This document shows, in pieces, positions 18,751-27,777 of a stretch of DNA of 64,000 nt. The notes beneath the pieces are model-generated. The model worked only from the letters and a program-made list of their open reading frames with translations. It had not been told where the DNA came from and did no database searches. Origin of the DNA: Nostoc sp. CHAB 5824 (GTDB taxonomy: Bacteria > Cyanobacteriota > Cyanobacteriia > Cyanobacteriales > Nostocaceae); contig NZ_JAIVFT010000022.1 of NCBI RefSeq assembly GCF_020829665.1, positions 1-64,000 on the forward strand. The letters run 5' to 3'. The position numbers were made by a program, and so were the translations under genes. Every line of letters begins with the position of its first letter. Within the stretch, counting starts at the first letter, position 1.

Positions 18751-18802
18751 TTTCGTGATTAGTCATTAGTCAAAATAACTCGTAATTGATAATACTCGCC
18801 AT

Positions 18803-19095
18803 TCGCGTAGCGTCTCGTAGAGAAGGCAAGAAGCAAGCTACGTAATTCGTAATTCATTCAGGTTATATAGAAACTAAATTTCTTTATCATGAACAGGAAA
18901 CTTTTTACTGATGTCAAATTTTTAGCTTGCCTACGGTATGCTACGCGAAAAGCTATGAGATAATAATTACGAATTACATTAGCGCAGCGTTAGCGTTAGC
19001 GAGGAACGTGCGTCATTACGAATTATTTGGTCATTGGTCATTTACAAAAAACATAGGACAAATGACATAGACGCCCTAAGGTAGGACTAATGACC
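18803..19095. repeat. Gap with dispersed repeat pieces
   Basis: The gene-free stretch 18751-19101 contains GCGTAGCGTCTCGTAGAGAA, GCTACGCGAA, several AATTCGTAATTACGAATTA-like palindromes and ATGACC/GGTCATT heptamers. These are pieces of repeat families seen elsewhere in the window. No gene is supported. Confidence 0.7.
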
Positions 19096-19101
19096 AGATT
19101 G

Positions 19102-20115
19102 TTAGTCTTCGCCGGAGGAGATAGGCATTGCTCCATCCAATGTAGCTAACACTATGTTTTTTTGTGCCAATGTTAACACATTTTGACTCCATCCCGGATT
19201 AGCAAACTGGGGCAAAATTTCCCGACTAAAAGCTTCTGCCGCCTTGGATCTATAGCGATTAGGATTAAAAATCAACCACAGTGTCCGTTTGACGACAACG
19301 CCTTCAATGGGGGTACGGTGCAGAACACCCATTTGTAACTCTTTAGCGATCGCACTAGTTGAAACAAAGGCAGCCCCTAAACCAGATTGCACAGCATTTT
19401 TAATTGCTTCAATGGAATTCAATTCCATTTCAACCTTAAAACGTCTGGTATCAATTTCACAGCGTGCTAGTACTTGGTCAATTACTTTGCGGATAGTCGA
19501 TTGGGAATCTAGGGCAATGAATTGTAATTTGTATAGGTCTTCTTTTTGGATTTTTTCAAGTTTGGTAAAGGGATGGAAGACAGGTAAAATTAGCGCTAGT
19601 TCATCTTCAGCGTAAGAAAGAACTTCCAAGGATTCTGATAGTTCACCGGGAATTTCACCGCCGATAATTGCCAGATCAACTTGTCCGTTAGCCACACTCC
19701 AAGCAGTCCGCCGGGTAGAGTGGACGTGTAATTGCACTGCCACATCTGGATATTTTTGTCGGAACATACCGATCATTCTGGGCAAAAGATAAGTACCCGT
19801 GGTTTGAGAAGCACCGACAATTAGAGTACCGCCTTGGAGATTTTGTAAATCCTCGATCGCGCGGCAGGTTTCCTGACACAGACTGAGGATTTTTTCACCG
19901 TAACTTAGGAGTAGATGCCCTGCTTCGGTTAATTGGGCGCGTCGTCCTCCACGATCGAATAGGGGGACATCTAGCTGCCGTTCGAGATTTTGGACTTGCA
20001 AGCTGACGGCAGGTTGGGAGACGTAAAGACTATCAGCGGCGCGCTTGAAGCTTCCTTCTTGTGCGATCGCTTTCAGAATACGTAACTGATCTAAAGTGAA
20101 AGGAAGGTCAGACAT
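19102..20115 (-). CDS. pacR: LysR-type regulator of carbon assimilation (PacR/RbcR)
   Basis: A 337-residue LysR regulator. The winged helix-turn-helix is at about 6-62 (FTLDQLRILKAIAQEGSFKR, DSLYVSQPAVSLQVQNLE); the effector domain starts near 95 (GGTLIVGASQTTGTYLLP). The sequence is of the RbcR class that controls CO2 fixation and photosynthesis genes; the Anabaena member next to an NnrU-like gene and ndhF is called PacR. Here it is divergent from the NnrU-like gene, with ndhF about 2 kb on. Start ATG at 20115 (MSDLPFTLDQ); the upstream extension has no family resemblance. LysR regulators of this class often control their own divergent promoter region (20116-20327). Confidence 0.85.
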   Translation of the reverse strand: MSDLPFTLDQLRILKAIAQEGSFKRAADSLYVSQPAVSLQVQNLERQLDVPLFDRGGRRAQLTEAGHLLLSYGEKILSLCQETCRAIEDLQNLQGGTLIVGASQTTGTYLLPRMIGMFRQKYPDVAVQLHVHSTRRTAWSVANGQVDLAIIGGEIPGELSESLEVLSYAEDELALILPVFHPFTKLEKIQKEDLYKLQFIALDSQSTIRKVIDQVLARCEIDTRRFKVEMELNSIEAIKNAVQSGLGAAFVSTSAIAKELQMGVLHRTPIEGVVVKRTLWLIFNPNRYRSKAAEAFSREILPQFANPGWSQNVLTLAQKNIVLATLDGAMPISSGED

Positions 20116-20327
20116 AAGGCTCAATCCACAAACTTTAAAAGGAGCGGATACACACAACAAATCAGGTATGGCAGCAATCAGCTGGGCATGATTTGTTGCA
20201 TATTAAACTTGAGGGCTTAACTCGAAAAAGACAGTAGCACAACATCTTGACTAAAGTCTCCTTTTGAATACTTTGTGGTATTGGTTGTACTGAATTCAAT
20301 TTTCTTTAAATTACTTCACCCGTGTAT

Positions 20328-21050
20328 ATGCTGCTGATTTCTTGGTTGACACCCAGTCATTTTGTCATACTGGGGTTACAAATAGTTTTTGCGATCGCTC
20401 ACAGTGGAGGCGCTGCTTTGCGTCCTTGGGCAGAAAAATATATTGGCCCAAGGCTTTATCGCATTCTCTTTGCATTAGTCAGCCTACCGTTGGCTGTGAT
20501 ATTAATTATTTACTTTTTTGGGCATCGCTATGATGGTTTGCAACTTTGGCAGGTACAAGGAGTACCAGGAGTGCGAGAATTTGTTTGGCTGCTGTCAGCG
20601 ATCTCGTTTTTATTTTTATATCCTGCTACCTTCAATCTACTAGAAATTGCTGCCATTCAAAAGCCCCAAGTTCATCTCTACGAAACAGGAATTATTCGGA
20701 TTACCCGTCATCCCCAGATGGTAGGACAAATAATTTGGTGTGTTGCTCATACTCTATGGCTGGGTACTACTTTTACCCTTGTGACTTCCATTGGATTGGT
20801 GTTGCATCACTTGTTTGGAGTTTGGCACGGGGATCGCCGCCTCTTGCATCGCTATGGGGAATCCTTTGAAATTGCCAAACAACGGACTTCAATTATTCCC
20901 TTTAAAGCAATTATCGACGGACGTCAATCTATCAAGTGGCAGGAATTTCTTCGCCCTTCCTATTTGGGAGTTGCCATTTTTATAGCTTTGCTTTGGTGGT
21001 CGCACCCTCTGTTGCTGGAAGCAACCAGTAAGATAAAATGGGAAATTTAG
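20328..21050 (+). CDS. NnrU-family membrane protein, 15-cis-zeta-carotene isomerase-like
   Basis: A 240-residue protein with about six membrane spans and the NnrU family signature ITRHPQMVGQIIWCVAHTLW (about 122-141), followed by LLHRYGESFE. The plant 15-cis-zeta-carotene isomerase Z-ISO is the best known relative and the His residues here may bind haem as in that enzyme. Whether the cyanobacterial protein isomerises carotenes is not shown by sequence. A GTG at 20322 is an alternative start six bases upstream of the ATG. Confidence 0.8.
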   Translation: MLLISWLTPSHFVILGLQIVFAIAHSGGAALRPWAEKYIGPRLYRILFALVSLPLAVILIIYFFGHRYDGLQLWQVQGVPGVREFVWLLSAISFLFLYPATFNLLEIAAIQKPQVHLYETGIIRITRHPQMVGQIIWCVAHTLWLGTTFTLVTSIGLVLHHLFGVWHGDRRLLHRYGESFEIAKQRTSIIPFKAIIDGRQSIKWQEFLRPSYLGVAIFIALLWWSHPLLLEATSKIKWEI

Positions 21051-21467
21051 GTTGATCCCCAATGTCAGCATAAAATCCAAAATAGATGAGGATTTCAGCT
21101 TATCAATTGCCCCAAATCAATGTAGGATCAGTTCAAACATCTATTCAGTGGGGGTACTCTGAGTCGAGTTAAGATTTTAAATTGGTAGTTGTTGGTCAGT
21201 CGGCTTTCCTTGAAAAGAAATGGCAGATTCAGTCAAAATCTAAGGTGGCCACGGTAATCAGGAGCCTAACGTCCAAAAAAACCAGCGCGACTTCCACAGT
21301 GGCTTTTTTGTCAGAGACACATCAACGCGCTTAATTTTTGCCTAATTAATTCTGTGTCCTGAGATTTGGTTCCTGAAAGCATCTATCGTCAGTCACTGAC
21401 TTGCCAATCTTTTACTTCAATGCTGATAGGTAGTTTAATATAAAAACCTTATAATCCAAGAGGCGTC
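21051..21467. other. Gene-free stretch with a hairpin near 21277-21309
   Basis: AAAAAAACCA and TGGCTTTTTT flank a short GC-rich loop region and could form a bidirectional terminator for the NnrU-like gene. A GTGGCCAC palindrome lies just before it. No coding sequence is supported here; the promoter of the thioredoxin gene should be near its 3' end. Confidence 0.35.
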
Positions 21468-21854
21468 ATGGTGTTGTCGGTTAGTGAGCGGACATTTACT
21501 CAAGAAGTTTTAGAATCACCTACTCCTGTTTTAGTTAATTTTGAAGCACCTTGGTGTGGCTTGTGTCGGATTATCCACCCACTGTTGTTGCAATTTCAAG
21601 CCCAATGTGGGGAAGAAATTAAATTAGTTGGGGTTAACGCCGATCAAAATTTTAAACTGTCTACTACTTATAGGCTCAAATCACTACCCACTTTACTATT
21701 GATTGAAAATGGCACTATTCGCCATCGCTTGGAATGCTTTCGCGGTAGAGAAGATTTACGTCTAGCTTTAGAAGACATTAAAGGTAGGTACACCAGCAGC
21801 TCTAAAATTTACAAAAGTTCAAAAACAGTGGACTTAGAGTGTCGGTCAGCCTGA
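21468..21854 (+). CDS. Thioredoxin-like protein with WCGLC active site
   Basis: A 128-residue thioredoxin-fold protein. The redox centre is APWCGLC (about 27-33) in place of the usual WCGPC; the cis-Pro loop SLPTLLLIENG follows near 71-81. Both cysteines are present, so disulfide exchange is plausible, but the Leu should shift the redox potential. A basic, Ser-rich tail (about 107-128) extends past the fold. It lies about 200 bases before ndhF and has its own terminator, so it is probably a separate unit. Confidence 0.88.
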   Translation: MVLSVSERTFTQEVLESPTPVLVNFEAPWCGLCRIIHPLLLQFQAQCGEEIKLVGVNADQNFKLSTTYRLKSLPTLLLIENGTIRHRLECFRGREDLRLALEDIKGRYTSSSKIYKSSKTVDLECRSA

Positions 21855-21891
21855 TGGATATTGAGTATTGGGCATGGGGCATGCGGCTAAA

Positions 21892-21930
21892 GACTAATGA
21901 CCAATGACCAATGACTAATGACTAATGACC
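21892..21930. repeat. Short degenerate tandem heptamers (AATGACC/AATGACT)
   Basis: About five heptamers of the type AATGACC or AATGACT follow one another between the thioredoxin gene and its terminator. They are of the STRR class. GGGCATGGGGCAT just upstream belongs to another dispersed family. Confidence 0.7.
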
Positions 21931-21953
21931 AAATCTAAAACCATGCTTAACAC

Positions 21954-21985
21954 CCCACCCAACTCAGTCTTGGGTGGGTTATTTT
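21954..21985 (+). terminator. Terminator between thioredoxin gene and ndhF
   Basis: CCCACCCAA pairs perfectly with TTGGGTGGG around a seven-base loop, followed by TTATTTT. Confidence 0.9.
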
Positions 21986-22057
21986 ATCCTAAAGGGTGTG
22001 TGTCACAATTATTAACAGTTTTGACACGCTAATTAAGAATTCTAAAAGTAGGCGTCA

Positions 22058-24163
22058 GTGATGGAAGTAATCTATCAGTATGCCTGGCTGATTCCGGTGT
22101 TCCCTCTTTTTGGGGCAATGCTGGTCGGTCTAGGGTTAATCTCGTTGAATCAGGTGACAAACCGCCTCCGGCAGTTGAACGCTGTAGTGATTATCTCCCT
22201 AATGGGAGTAGCTATGGGGCTGTCGTTTGCCTTGCTATGGAGTCAAATTCAAGGACACGCGCCTTATATCCGCACCTTAGAGTGGGCGGCGGCAGGCAAT
22301 TTTCACCTGAGCATGGGCTACACTATTGACCACCTGACAGCCCTAATGCTGGTGATTGTAACAACGGTAGCCTTGTTAGTCATGGTTTACACCGATGGCT
22401 ACATGGCTCATGATCCCGGTTACGTGAGGTTTTACGCCTATCTCAGTTTGTTTGGCTCTTCAATGTTAGGTCTGGTGGTCAGCCCCAACCTAGTACAGAT
22501 TTATATATTCTGGGAACTGGTGGGGATGTGTTCCTACTTGCTAGTCGGTTTTTGGTACGATCGCAAGTCAGCAGCAGATGCTGCTCAAAAAGCGTTTGTG
22601 ACCAACCGCGTGGGCGACTTTGGTCTATTACTCGGCATTTTGGGGCTGTTCTGGGCAACAGGAAGCTTTGATTTTAATATCATGGGCGATCGCCTCGCCC
22701 AACTCGTCGAATCAGGTTCTATCAGCAATTTTCTCGCTGTCCTGTTTGCGATTTTAGTTTTCTTAGGCCCAGTGGCGAAATCAGCCCAATTCCCCCTCCA
22801 TGTCTGGCTACCAGATGCGATGGAAGGCCCCACCCCCATTTCTGCCTTGATTCACGCGGCAACAATGGTGGCGGCGGGTGTTTTCCTAATTGCCCGGATG
22901 TACCCAGTATTTGAAGACGTTCCAGCCGCAATGAATGTCATTGCCTTTACTGGGGCGTTTACGGCGTTTTTGGGGGCAACCATTGCTATTACCCAAAACG
23001 ACATCAAAAAGGGCTTGGCTTACTCCACCATTTCCCAACTTGGTTACATGGTGATGGCAATGGGAATAGGTTCCTACAGTGCTGGACTATTCCACCTGAT
23101 GACCCACGCCTATTTTAAAGCGATGCTGTTCTTGGGTTCAGGTTCTGTAATTCACGGTATGGAAGGTGTCGTTGGACACGACCCCGCCTTAGCGCAAGAT
23201 ATGCGCTTGATGGGTGGACTGCGAAAGTATATGCCTGTCACAGCAACAACCTTTTTGATTGGTTGCTTGGCAATTTCTGGTATTCCACCCTTTGCTGGTT
23301 TCTGGTCAAAAGATGAAATCCTGGGTAAGGCTTTTGAGGCTAACCCATTTCTCTGGATGATTGGCTGGCTAACTGCCGGGATTACAGCTTTCTATATGTT
23401 TAGAATGTATTTCATGACATTTGAAGGCAAATTCCGGGGTACTGACGAGAAAATCAAGGAAAAACTCAAGAAAGCTGCGGCGACAATTGTCCTGGAATTA
23501 GAGTCAGAAGAACTAGCCCCGAATTTTGGGCCTGGGGCGATGAAGAAAGGAGAATTGGCTGCAACTAGTCAGCATCATGAATCCCATGACTCCCACGGGC
23601 ATCACAGCGACTCTCCCCACGAATCGCCGTGGACAATGACGCTGCCGTTGGCACTGTTGGCTGTGCCTTCGATTTTGATTGGTTTGGTGGGAACTCCCTA
23701 CGCCAATTATTTTGAAGAGTTTATCTTTCCTCCTAGCGAAACTCTCTCCGAAGTTATAGAAAAGGCTTCCGAGTTCAATCCGACGGAATTCTACATCATG
23801 GCGGGTGCCTCAGTCGGAATTTCCTTGATTGCGATTACCCTGGCTTCGCTGATGTATTTGCGCCGTAAAATTGACCCGGCTGCGATCGCTGCTAAAATCC
23901 AACCACTTTACGAGTTATCCCTCAACAAGTGGTACTTTGATGACATTTACCATCGGGTTTTTGTCCTCGGCTTGCGTCGCGTGGCTAGACAAGTTATGGA
24001 AGTTGACTTCCGCGTTGTTGATGGTGCTGTTAACCTCACAGGCTTTTTCACCCTTGTTAGCGGTGAAGGTCTGAAGTACCTAGAAAACGGTCGCGCTCAA
24101 TTCTATGCCTTGATTGTGTTTGGGGCGGTTTTGGGCTTAGTGATTGTCTTTGGTGTTACCTGA
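22058..24163 (+). CDS. ndhF: NAD(P)H-quinone oxidoreductase subunit 5 (NdhF1-type)
   Basis: A 701-residue antiporter-like membrane subunit of thylakoid NDH-1, which carries cyclic electron flow and respiration. Core signatures are WELVGMCSYLLVGFWYDRKSA, FPLHVWLPDAMEGPTPISAL and the conserved Lys/His of the proton channel (HAATMVAAGVFLIARMYP). A His-rich cytosolic loop (HHESHDSHGHHSDSPHESP, about 508-526) separates the core from the C-terminal lateral helix and last spans. The usual partner ndhD lies 6.7 kb downstream, beyond an accessory island. Subfamily F1 is inferred from the ndhD partner and regulatory neighbours. Confidence 0.95.
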   Translation: MMEVIYQYAWLIPVFPLFGAMLVGLGLISLNQVTNRLRQLNAVVIISLMGVAMGLSFALLWSQIQGHAPYIRTLEWAAAGNFHLSMGYTIDHLTALMLVIVTTVALLVMVYTDGYMAHDPGYVRFYAYLSLFGSSMLGLVVSPNLVQIYIFWELVGMCSYLLVGFWYDRKSAADAAQKAFVTNRVGDFGLLLGILGLFWATGSFDFNIMGDRLAQLVESGSISNFLAVLFAILVFLGPVAKSAQFPLHVWLPDAMEGPTPISALIHAATMVAAGVFLIARMYPVFEDVPAAMNVIAFTGAFTAFLGATIAITQNDIKKGLAYSTISQLGYMVMAMGIGSYSAGLFHLMTHAYFKAMLFLGSGSVIHGMEGVVGHDPALAQDMRLMGGLRKYMPVTATTFLIGCLAISGIPPFAGFWSKDEILGKAFEANPFLWMIGWLTAGITAFYMFRMYFMTFEGKFRGTDEKIKEKLKKAAATIVLELESEELAPNFGPGAMKKGELAATSQHHESHDSHGHHSDSPHESPWTMTLPLALLAVPSILIGLVGTPYANYFEEFIFPPSETLSEVIEKASEFNPTEFYIMAGASVGISLIAITLASLMYLRRKIDPAAIAAKIQPLYELSLNKWYFDDIYHRVFVLGLRRVARQVMEVDFRVVDGAVNLTGFFTLVSGEGLKYLENGRAQFYALIVFGAVLGLVIVFGVT

Positions 24164-24171
24164 TTTTAATC

Positions 24172-24202
24172 GGGGTGGGCGATCGTCCACCCATAAGTTT
24201 TT
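24172..24202 (+). terminator. First terminator after ndhF
   Basis: GGGTGG-CGATCG-CCACCC type stem (24174-24193) followed by a T-rich tract. It is the first of two hairpins directly after ndhF. Confidence 0.7.
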
Positions 24203-24205
24203 TAA

Positions 24206-24230
24206 GAGTCTAAATTAGACTCCTTTTTTT
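24206..24230 (+). terminator. Second terminator after ndhF
   Basis: GAGTCTAA pairs with TTAGACTC and is followed by seven T residues. This end signal separates ndhF transcription from the accessory genes that follow. Confidence 0.9.
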
Positions 24231-24326
24231 ATCTTGAATTCCTCAGCAGTGTTAACTGTTGAGGTTTTATGGTTTGTACTTCCACTAAAATAAGAGCTAA
24301 TGTACTAGAGAGTTTAGGTACTCACT

Positions 24327-24557
24327 ATGACCCTTGAACAGCTTGAAGCCGAAGTTCTTGCACTTCCAAAAGATTCTCAAGTGATTTTATTAGCAAGATT
24401 ACTGGAAAGATTGGGTCAAGAAAGTGGAATAGATCAAGAAATTGCGGCTAGTTGGGCTGAAGAAGCCCAGAAGCGTGATGAAGATATGAACACCAATCAA
24501 ATTACTGGTATTCCGGCTGAAGAAGTGTTTCAACGAGTTCGTGCATCTTTACAATGA
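24327..24557 (+). CDS. Antitoxin, addiction-module protein
   Basis: A 76-residue acidic protein of the putative addiction module component family (short helical antitoxins paired with ParE/RelE toxins). Opening MTLEQLEAEVLALP and the C-terminal GIPAEEVFQRVRASL are typical. Its stop overlaps the start of the toxin gene by four bases (ATGA at 24554-24557), the classic arrangement. Confidence 0.85.
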   Translation: MTLEQLEAEVLALPKDSQVILLARLLERLGQESGIDQEIAASWAEEAQKRDEDMNTNQITGIPAEEVFQRVRASLQ

Positions 24558-24850
24558 CAAGAGTTGTATTTCATCCATTGGCAGAGCAAGAACTGGTTGA
24601 TGTTGCAAGTTATTACGAAGAACAAAATCAGGGGCTAGGGCTAGATTACTTGACAGAAGTAGAAGGTGCAGTCAATCTCCTTATGCGTTACCCTGCTGCT
24701 GGTGTAGTAGTTCGAGGATTTGTTCGTAGGCTGATTCTGCCTAAATTTCCTTATTCACTGCTATACCGTGTTGTTGATGATAATTTAATTCGTATTCTAG
24801 CTATAGCACATCACAAACGTAAGCCTGTGTACTGGATTGGTCGAGAATAG
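24554..24850 (+). CDS. ParE/RelE-type toxin
   Basis: A 98-residue basic protein of the ParE/RelE superfamily. The pattern HPLAEQELVDVASYYEEQ at the start and FPYSLLYRVVDDNLIRILAIAHHKRKPVYW at the end fits the fold. It probably blocks translation or gyrase when free of its antitoxin. Paired with the overlapping upstream antitoxin; the module lies at the left end of the island between ndhF and ndhD. Confidence 0.88.
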   Translation: MTRVVFHPLAEQELVDVASYYEEQNQGLGLDYLTEVEGAVNLLMRYPAAGVVVRGFVRRLILPKFPYSLLYRVVDDNLIRILAIAHHKRKPVYWIGRE

Positions 24851-24896
24851 AATTCAGAAATCAATTTAGTAGGGGATTTAAACCCCCTAAATTTTG

Positions 24897-25100
24897 TTAA
24901 ATATTCAAGTCTTCTTTTACATCATTTGGCGGTTCAAACATAATCTCAAAACCTCCATTGGGAATAGTTCGACGCAAAAATCTTAAATGGTCGTCTGCAT
25001 CTTGGCGGTTAGCAAAACGGGCGACGGTGTGAGATTGGGTAATAACTACAGTTTTTACTATTACCCAAGGATGATTTTGGGCAATAACTGGTTTTATCAT
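24897..25100 (-). CDS. Small conserved-looking hypothetical protein
   Basis: A 67-residue protein of unknown role. The centre VARFANRQDADDHLRFLRR looks like a small domain found in cyanobacterial hypothetical proteins. An AAGGAG ribosome site precedes the ATG at good distance, supporting translation. No catalytic motif is seen. Confidence 0.55.
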   Translation of the reverse strand: MIKPVIAQNHPWVIVKTVVITQSHTVARFANRQDADDHLRFLRRTIPNGGFEIMFEPPNDVKEDLNI

Positions 25101-25244
25101 GGTGAATGTCTCCTTTTGTTAGGGAGCCAAGAGCCAGCAGGAAGCGTCGGAAACTTATTTGCTGGCTTTTGACAAGATTTGTAATTTTGTTGCTGGGTTG
25201 CTGTAAGTGTGAGTGTGTTTTCATCGCTTCTAAACACTCTCATC

Positions 25245-25634
25245 TCATAGATTTTGGGGTAAAAGCTGCGTTGCATCATGGTCGTGAAGTCCTGGGACAA
25301 CTAGCCATAGCCACATCCGGCACTTGAACAACCGCAATGATAGAAGTTCTTCAGGGAATATTTGATTTCTATGACCTTGCCAGTGTCCAAGGTGTGCAAG
25401 TTGTTGTTTGGCGCAGATTGGGCAGAGGTCGCCTGGTTTTCCTTTGTCGATGGTGTAGTTTGAGTCTTCAGTATTGAGGGGTTTAATTCCAGGAAAGCGC
25501 CCTGCTTGGGAATGGGGGCAGGGTTTGCCGTCGAGTTCTGCGGGGATGATGCCAGTGCAAATTAGGTTGTCTGGGTATACGTTGCCGTCGGGGGAGAGGA
25601 AGAGGGCTTTGGATTCGGTGTTTTGAATATTCAT
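25245..25634 (-). CDS. Hypothetical Cys-containing protein
   Basis: A 129-residue protein of unknown role. Residues about 8-92 look protein-like, with an NLICTG and a CPICAKQQ segment that could bind metal together. The last 30 residues (RLFKCRMWLWLVVPGLHD) look unlike the rest and might reflect a frameshift. It precedes the small protein at 24897 and follows the XRE gene on the same strand. Confidence 0.45.
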   Translation of the reverse strand: MNIQNTESKALFLSPDGNVYPDNLICTGIIPAELDGKPCPHSQAGRFPGIKPLNTEDSNYTIDKGKPGDLCPICAKQQLAHLGHWQGHRNQIFPEELLSLRLFKCRMWLWLVVPGLHDHDATQLLPQNL

Positions 25635-25714
25635 GCTTGACTACTGCCAGAAGCAAATGCTATCCTGACAATATACGTTTACCGAATAAATGTCAAAAAA
25701 CAAAATTAGAAACT

Positions 25715-26200
25715 TTAGCTTTCTTCCTGATATTTAAATCCAAGCATCTGAGCAACTAATTCCAAATGTTTCGACTTTGAGCGAGTCGGTTCATAGATTC
25801 CGTTTTCCCATTCACTAACTGTTGCCTGACGCACACCTAGTTGTGTTGCAAATTCTGCCTGCGTTAAACCCATTTGGAGACGTAATGCCTTGATGGATTT
25901 GCTATTCCATACCACTTTTCCATCTACAAGTTGCACTTCTTCGCTAGTAATAAATTGGCGAAAAGTAACGCATTGCTTATCAAAATCAACATCTCCAACG
26001 CGATATCCTGCTTCTATCCAGGACAAAGCCTGTAATGCGCCTTTGCTGCGATTACTCCACCACGCCCGTTTACTTTTTGCTGAATTGGGTAAAGTATCTT
26101 TTATTAAAGTCTCGATTTCGGCAAAAGAAAGGGTTATTTCACTTTGGTTATTGCGATGCAAAAAGTTTAGAAGTGGCTGGTATTTACTGCCCTCCTTCAT
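25715..26200 (-). CDS. DUF7662-like domain fused to XRE helix-turn-helix
   Basis: A 161-residue protein. The N-terminal half (about 3-82; KYQPLLNFLHRNNQ, SFAEIETLIKDTLP, WWSNRS, SWIEAGYRV) matches the DUF7662 domain often seen near restriction systems. The C-terminal part (about 102-158) is an XRE HTH (LRLQMGLTQAEFATQLGVRQ, VSEWENG). It overlaps the HsdS gene by four bases (ATGA, 26197-26200), so it is the last gene of the restriction-like operon. Likely the operon's regulator; the N-terminal domain's role is unknown. Confidence 0.75.
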   Translation of the reverse strand: MKEGSKYQPLLNFLHRNNQSEITLSFAEIETLIKDTLPNSAKSKRAWWSNRSKGALQALSWIEAGYRVGDVDFDKQCVTFRQFITSEEVQLVDGKVVWNSKSIKALRLQMGLTQAEFATQLGVRQATVSEWENGIYEPTRSKSKHLELVAQMLGFKYQEES

Positions 26201-26892
26201 GTCACATCTTCTTGTCCTAAAATTATTCTTTCTACACTTTCCTTTGATTGATTAACCAAAATATCCGCTTGAACACGTAAGCGATTTGATTCAGCATAGG
26301 CTTCTCCCATCGCTTTTGCGATATGGTCTTGTATCTCACGAGGTGGAAGGGGAACTAATATATTTCGCAAGCGCAAGTAGTTTACAATTGGTACAACACT
26401 TTTTGATGCAGTTCTTTGTATCTGTATTTTGCCAATACGACTATTTAGAAATAAGGCAAGATAATAAGGATTTACTTCAGGCTTAGGAGTCAATTTCACA
26501 AGATTTTGATTGATATTTGCTTCACCTATTGAATTATCTACAACAGCTGCAATCCCTATGGTTCCAATTGTTGTTAATAAAACATCTTCTGGTTTTAGTT
26601 GAGAGCGTTTAATCTCAGCGTGTACTTCTGGTGCGATGTATCTAACATCATCCATTTTTATTTCATTTTCAAACACATTAGTTGTGCGAAGTAGTGGAAT
26701 ACCAGTAGATGTATGTTCGAGATATCCATGTTGACCATCTGTTAACGTCAATACTATTTCACTTAAAGTTTTTACTATCCACCCAGATTGCTTAACTTGG
26801 TTTATAACATCTAAATATTCTGGGTCAAAAAAATCAAAATCCCATCTCTTCACACGAATAAAATCTGAATAGTTTACCAATATAGATTGCAT
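26197..26892 (-). CDS. Half-size restriction specificity subunit (HsdS)
   Basis: A 231-residue specificity protein. One target-recognition domain (about 35-185; LTDGQHGYLEHTSTGIPLLR, DVLLTTIGTIGIAAVV, SVVPIVNYLRLRNILVPLPP) is followed by one coiled-coil arm (about 186-225). Usual HsdS proteins have two of each and about 400 residues, so this one should act as a dimer and read a palindromic or half site. It starts three bases after the HEPN gene and overlaps the XRE gene. Confidence 0.88.
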   Translation of the reverse strand: MQSILVNYSDFIRVKRWDFDFFDPEYLDVINQVKQSGWIVKTLSEIVLTLTDGQHGYLEHTSTGIPLLRTTNVFENEIKMDDVRYIAPEVHAEIKRSQLKPEDVLLTTIGTIGIAAVVDNSIGEANINQNLVKLTPKPEVNPYYLALFLNSRIGKIQIQRTASKSVVPIVNYLRLRNILVPLPPREIQDHIAKAMGEAYAESNRLRVQADILVNQSKESVERIILGQEDVT

Positions 26893-26895
26893 AAA

Positions 26896-27777
26896 TTACC
26901 TGCCCCAAACCTTCCGAAACACTCTCATCATTGCTGATAGCCAATCTATTAAATCTTTTTGATTTCTTTCTGTGAGAAAACGATTATGAGCAATTTTATT
27001 CCTCAAAGTATTTAAAATCCATAGTTTAGTAATATACTTTTCTGTCATAAATATATGTTTAAAAACTTCATTCCAATTATTTGGTTCAGAAATTACATTC
27101 TTTAAATCAGAAAAATTTGTATAAAATATATCTGAAAGAACTTCATCAGTATGATGTGTAATGTCTCTAGACCTTGCCTCTTTATTTTTGTGTTCACTGT
27201 AATTTTGTCCTGCGGGATTTTTAATCCTCTTATTCCACCAATCATCATCTTCAACTCCCATTAGTCTACTAATAATTAGTTTGCGTAATTGGTTTTCAAG
27301 TACGTGCAGTGAGATATATGATAACCATGATCTTATTACACCATTAGCATCCCAAACAAGTATGAAGTCTCGAAATAAGTTCGGAAAGTTTTTTTGGTTT
27401 TCAAGTATCATATCTCTTAAATTTTCCAACTCTAAGAAATCAACTGCTTCAACAATGATAAGTAATATTTCTGCTTTTGGAGTATCGCTATTAGAAGGTG
27501 GTAATATTTTAATTTCCAATAAATATGTATCTCCGATTACTCGATACTCGCTGCCATCATGTTCCCAAGGTAAAGCGGATAAGTTAAGCTGATCAAAAAA
27601 CCTTAGTATTGAATCTTCTGTGCTTTCTCCATTGGGGACAGAAGCTAAAAATTCTAGACGAGGTTGCAATGTTACAGATACAGCCTCATCATTTAGAATC
27701 TTGTAAAGCAATTCAAATAACCCAGGTGTTTGTATAATTCTGTCAATCAGAGCTTTAACTCTTGCATCTTCAGCCAT
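26896..27777 (-). CDS. HEPN-domain protein in restriction-like operon
   Basis: A 293-residue protein. The C-terminal end carries LWILNTLRNKIAHNRFL (about 256-272), a HEPN segment with the RNase-type Rx4H motif (RNKIAH), of the Swt1-like kind. The larger N-terminal part (about 1-240) is unrecognised, with an alpha/beta stretch around residues 75-150 (LLEIKILPPS, AEILLIIVEAVDFL). It sits between methylase and HsdS with no spacing, where ordinary type I loci have no HEPN gene. It could be an RNase effector or a toxin kept in check by the methylase (inference). Base composition is more AT-rich than its neighbours. Confidence 0.7.
   Translation of the reverse strand: MAEDARVKALIDRIIQTPGLFELLYKILNDEAVSVTLQPRLEFLASVPNGESTEDSILRFFDQLNLSALPWEHDGSEYRVIGDTYLLEIKILPPSNSDTPKAEILLIIVEAVDFLELENLRDMILENQKNFPNLFRDFILVWDANGVIRSWLSYISLHVLENQLRKLIISRLMGVEDDDWWNKRIKNPAGQNYSEHKNKEARSRDITHHTDEVLSDIFYTNFSDLKNVISEPNNWNEVFKHIFMTEKYITKLWILNTLRNKIAHNRFLTERNQKDLIDWLSAMMRVFRKVWGR

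Noticed and set aside
25106..25327. Plus-strand open frame opposite the two small minus-strand genes
   Set aside because: It overlaps the end of the Cys-containing gene and shows no protein-like pattern.
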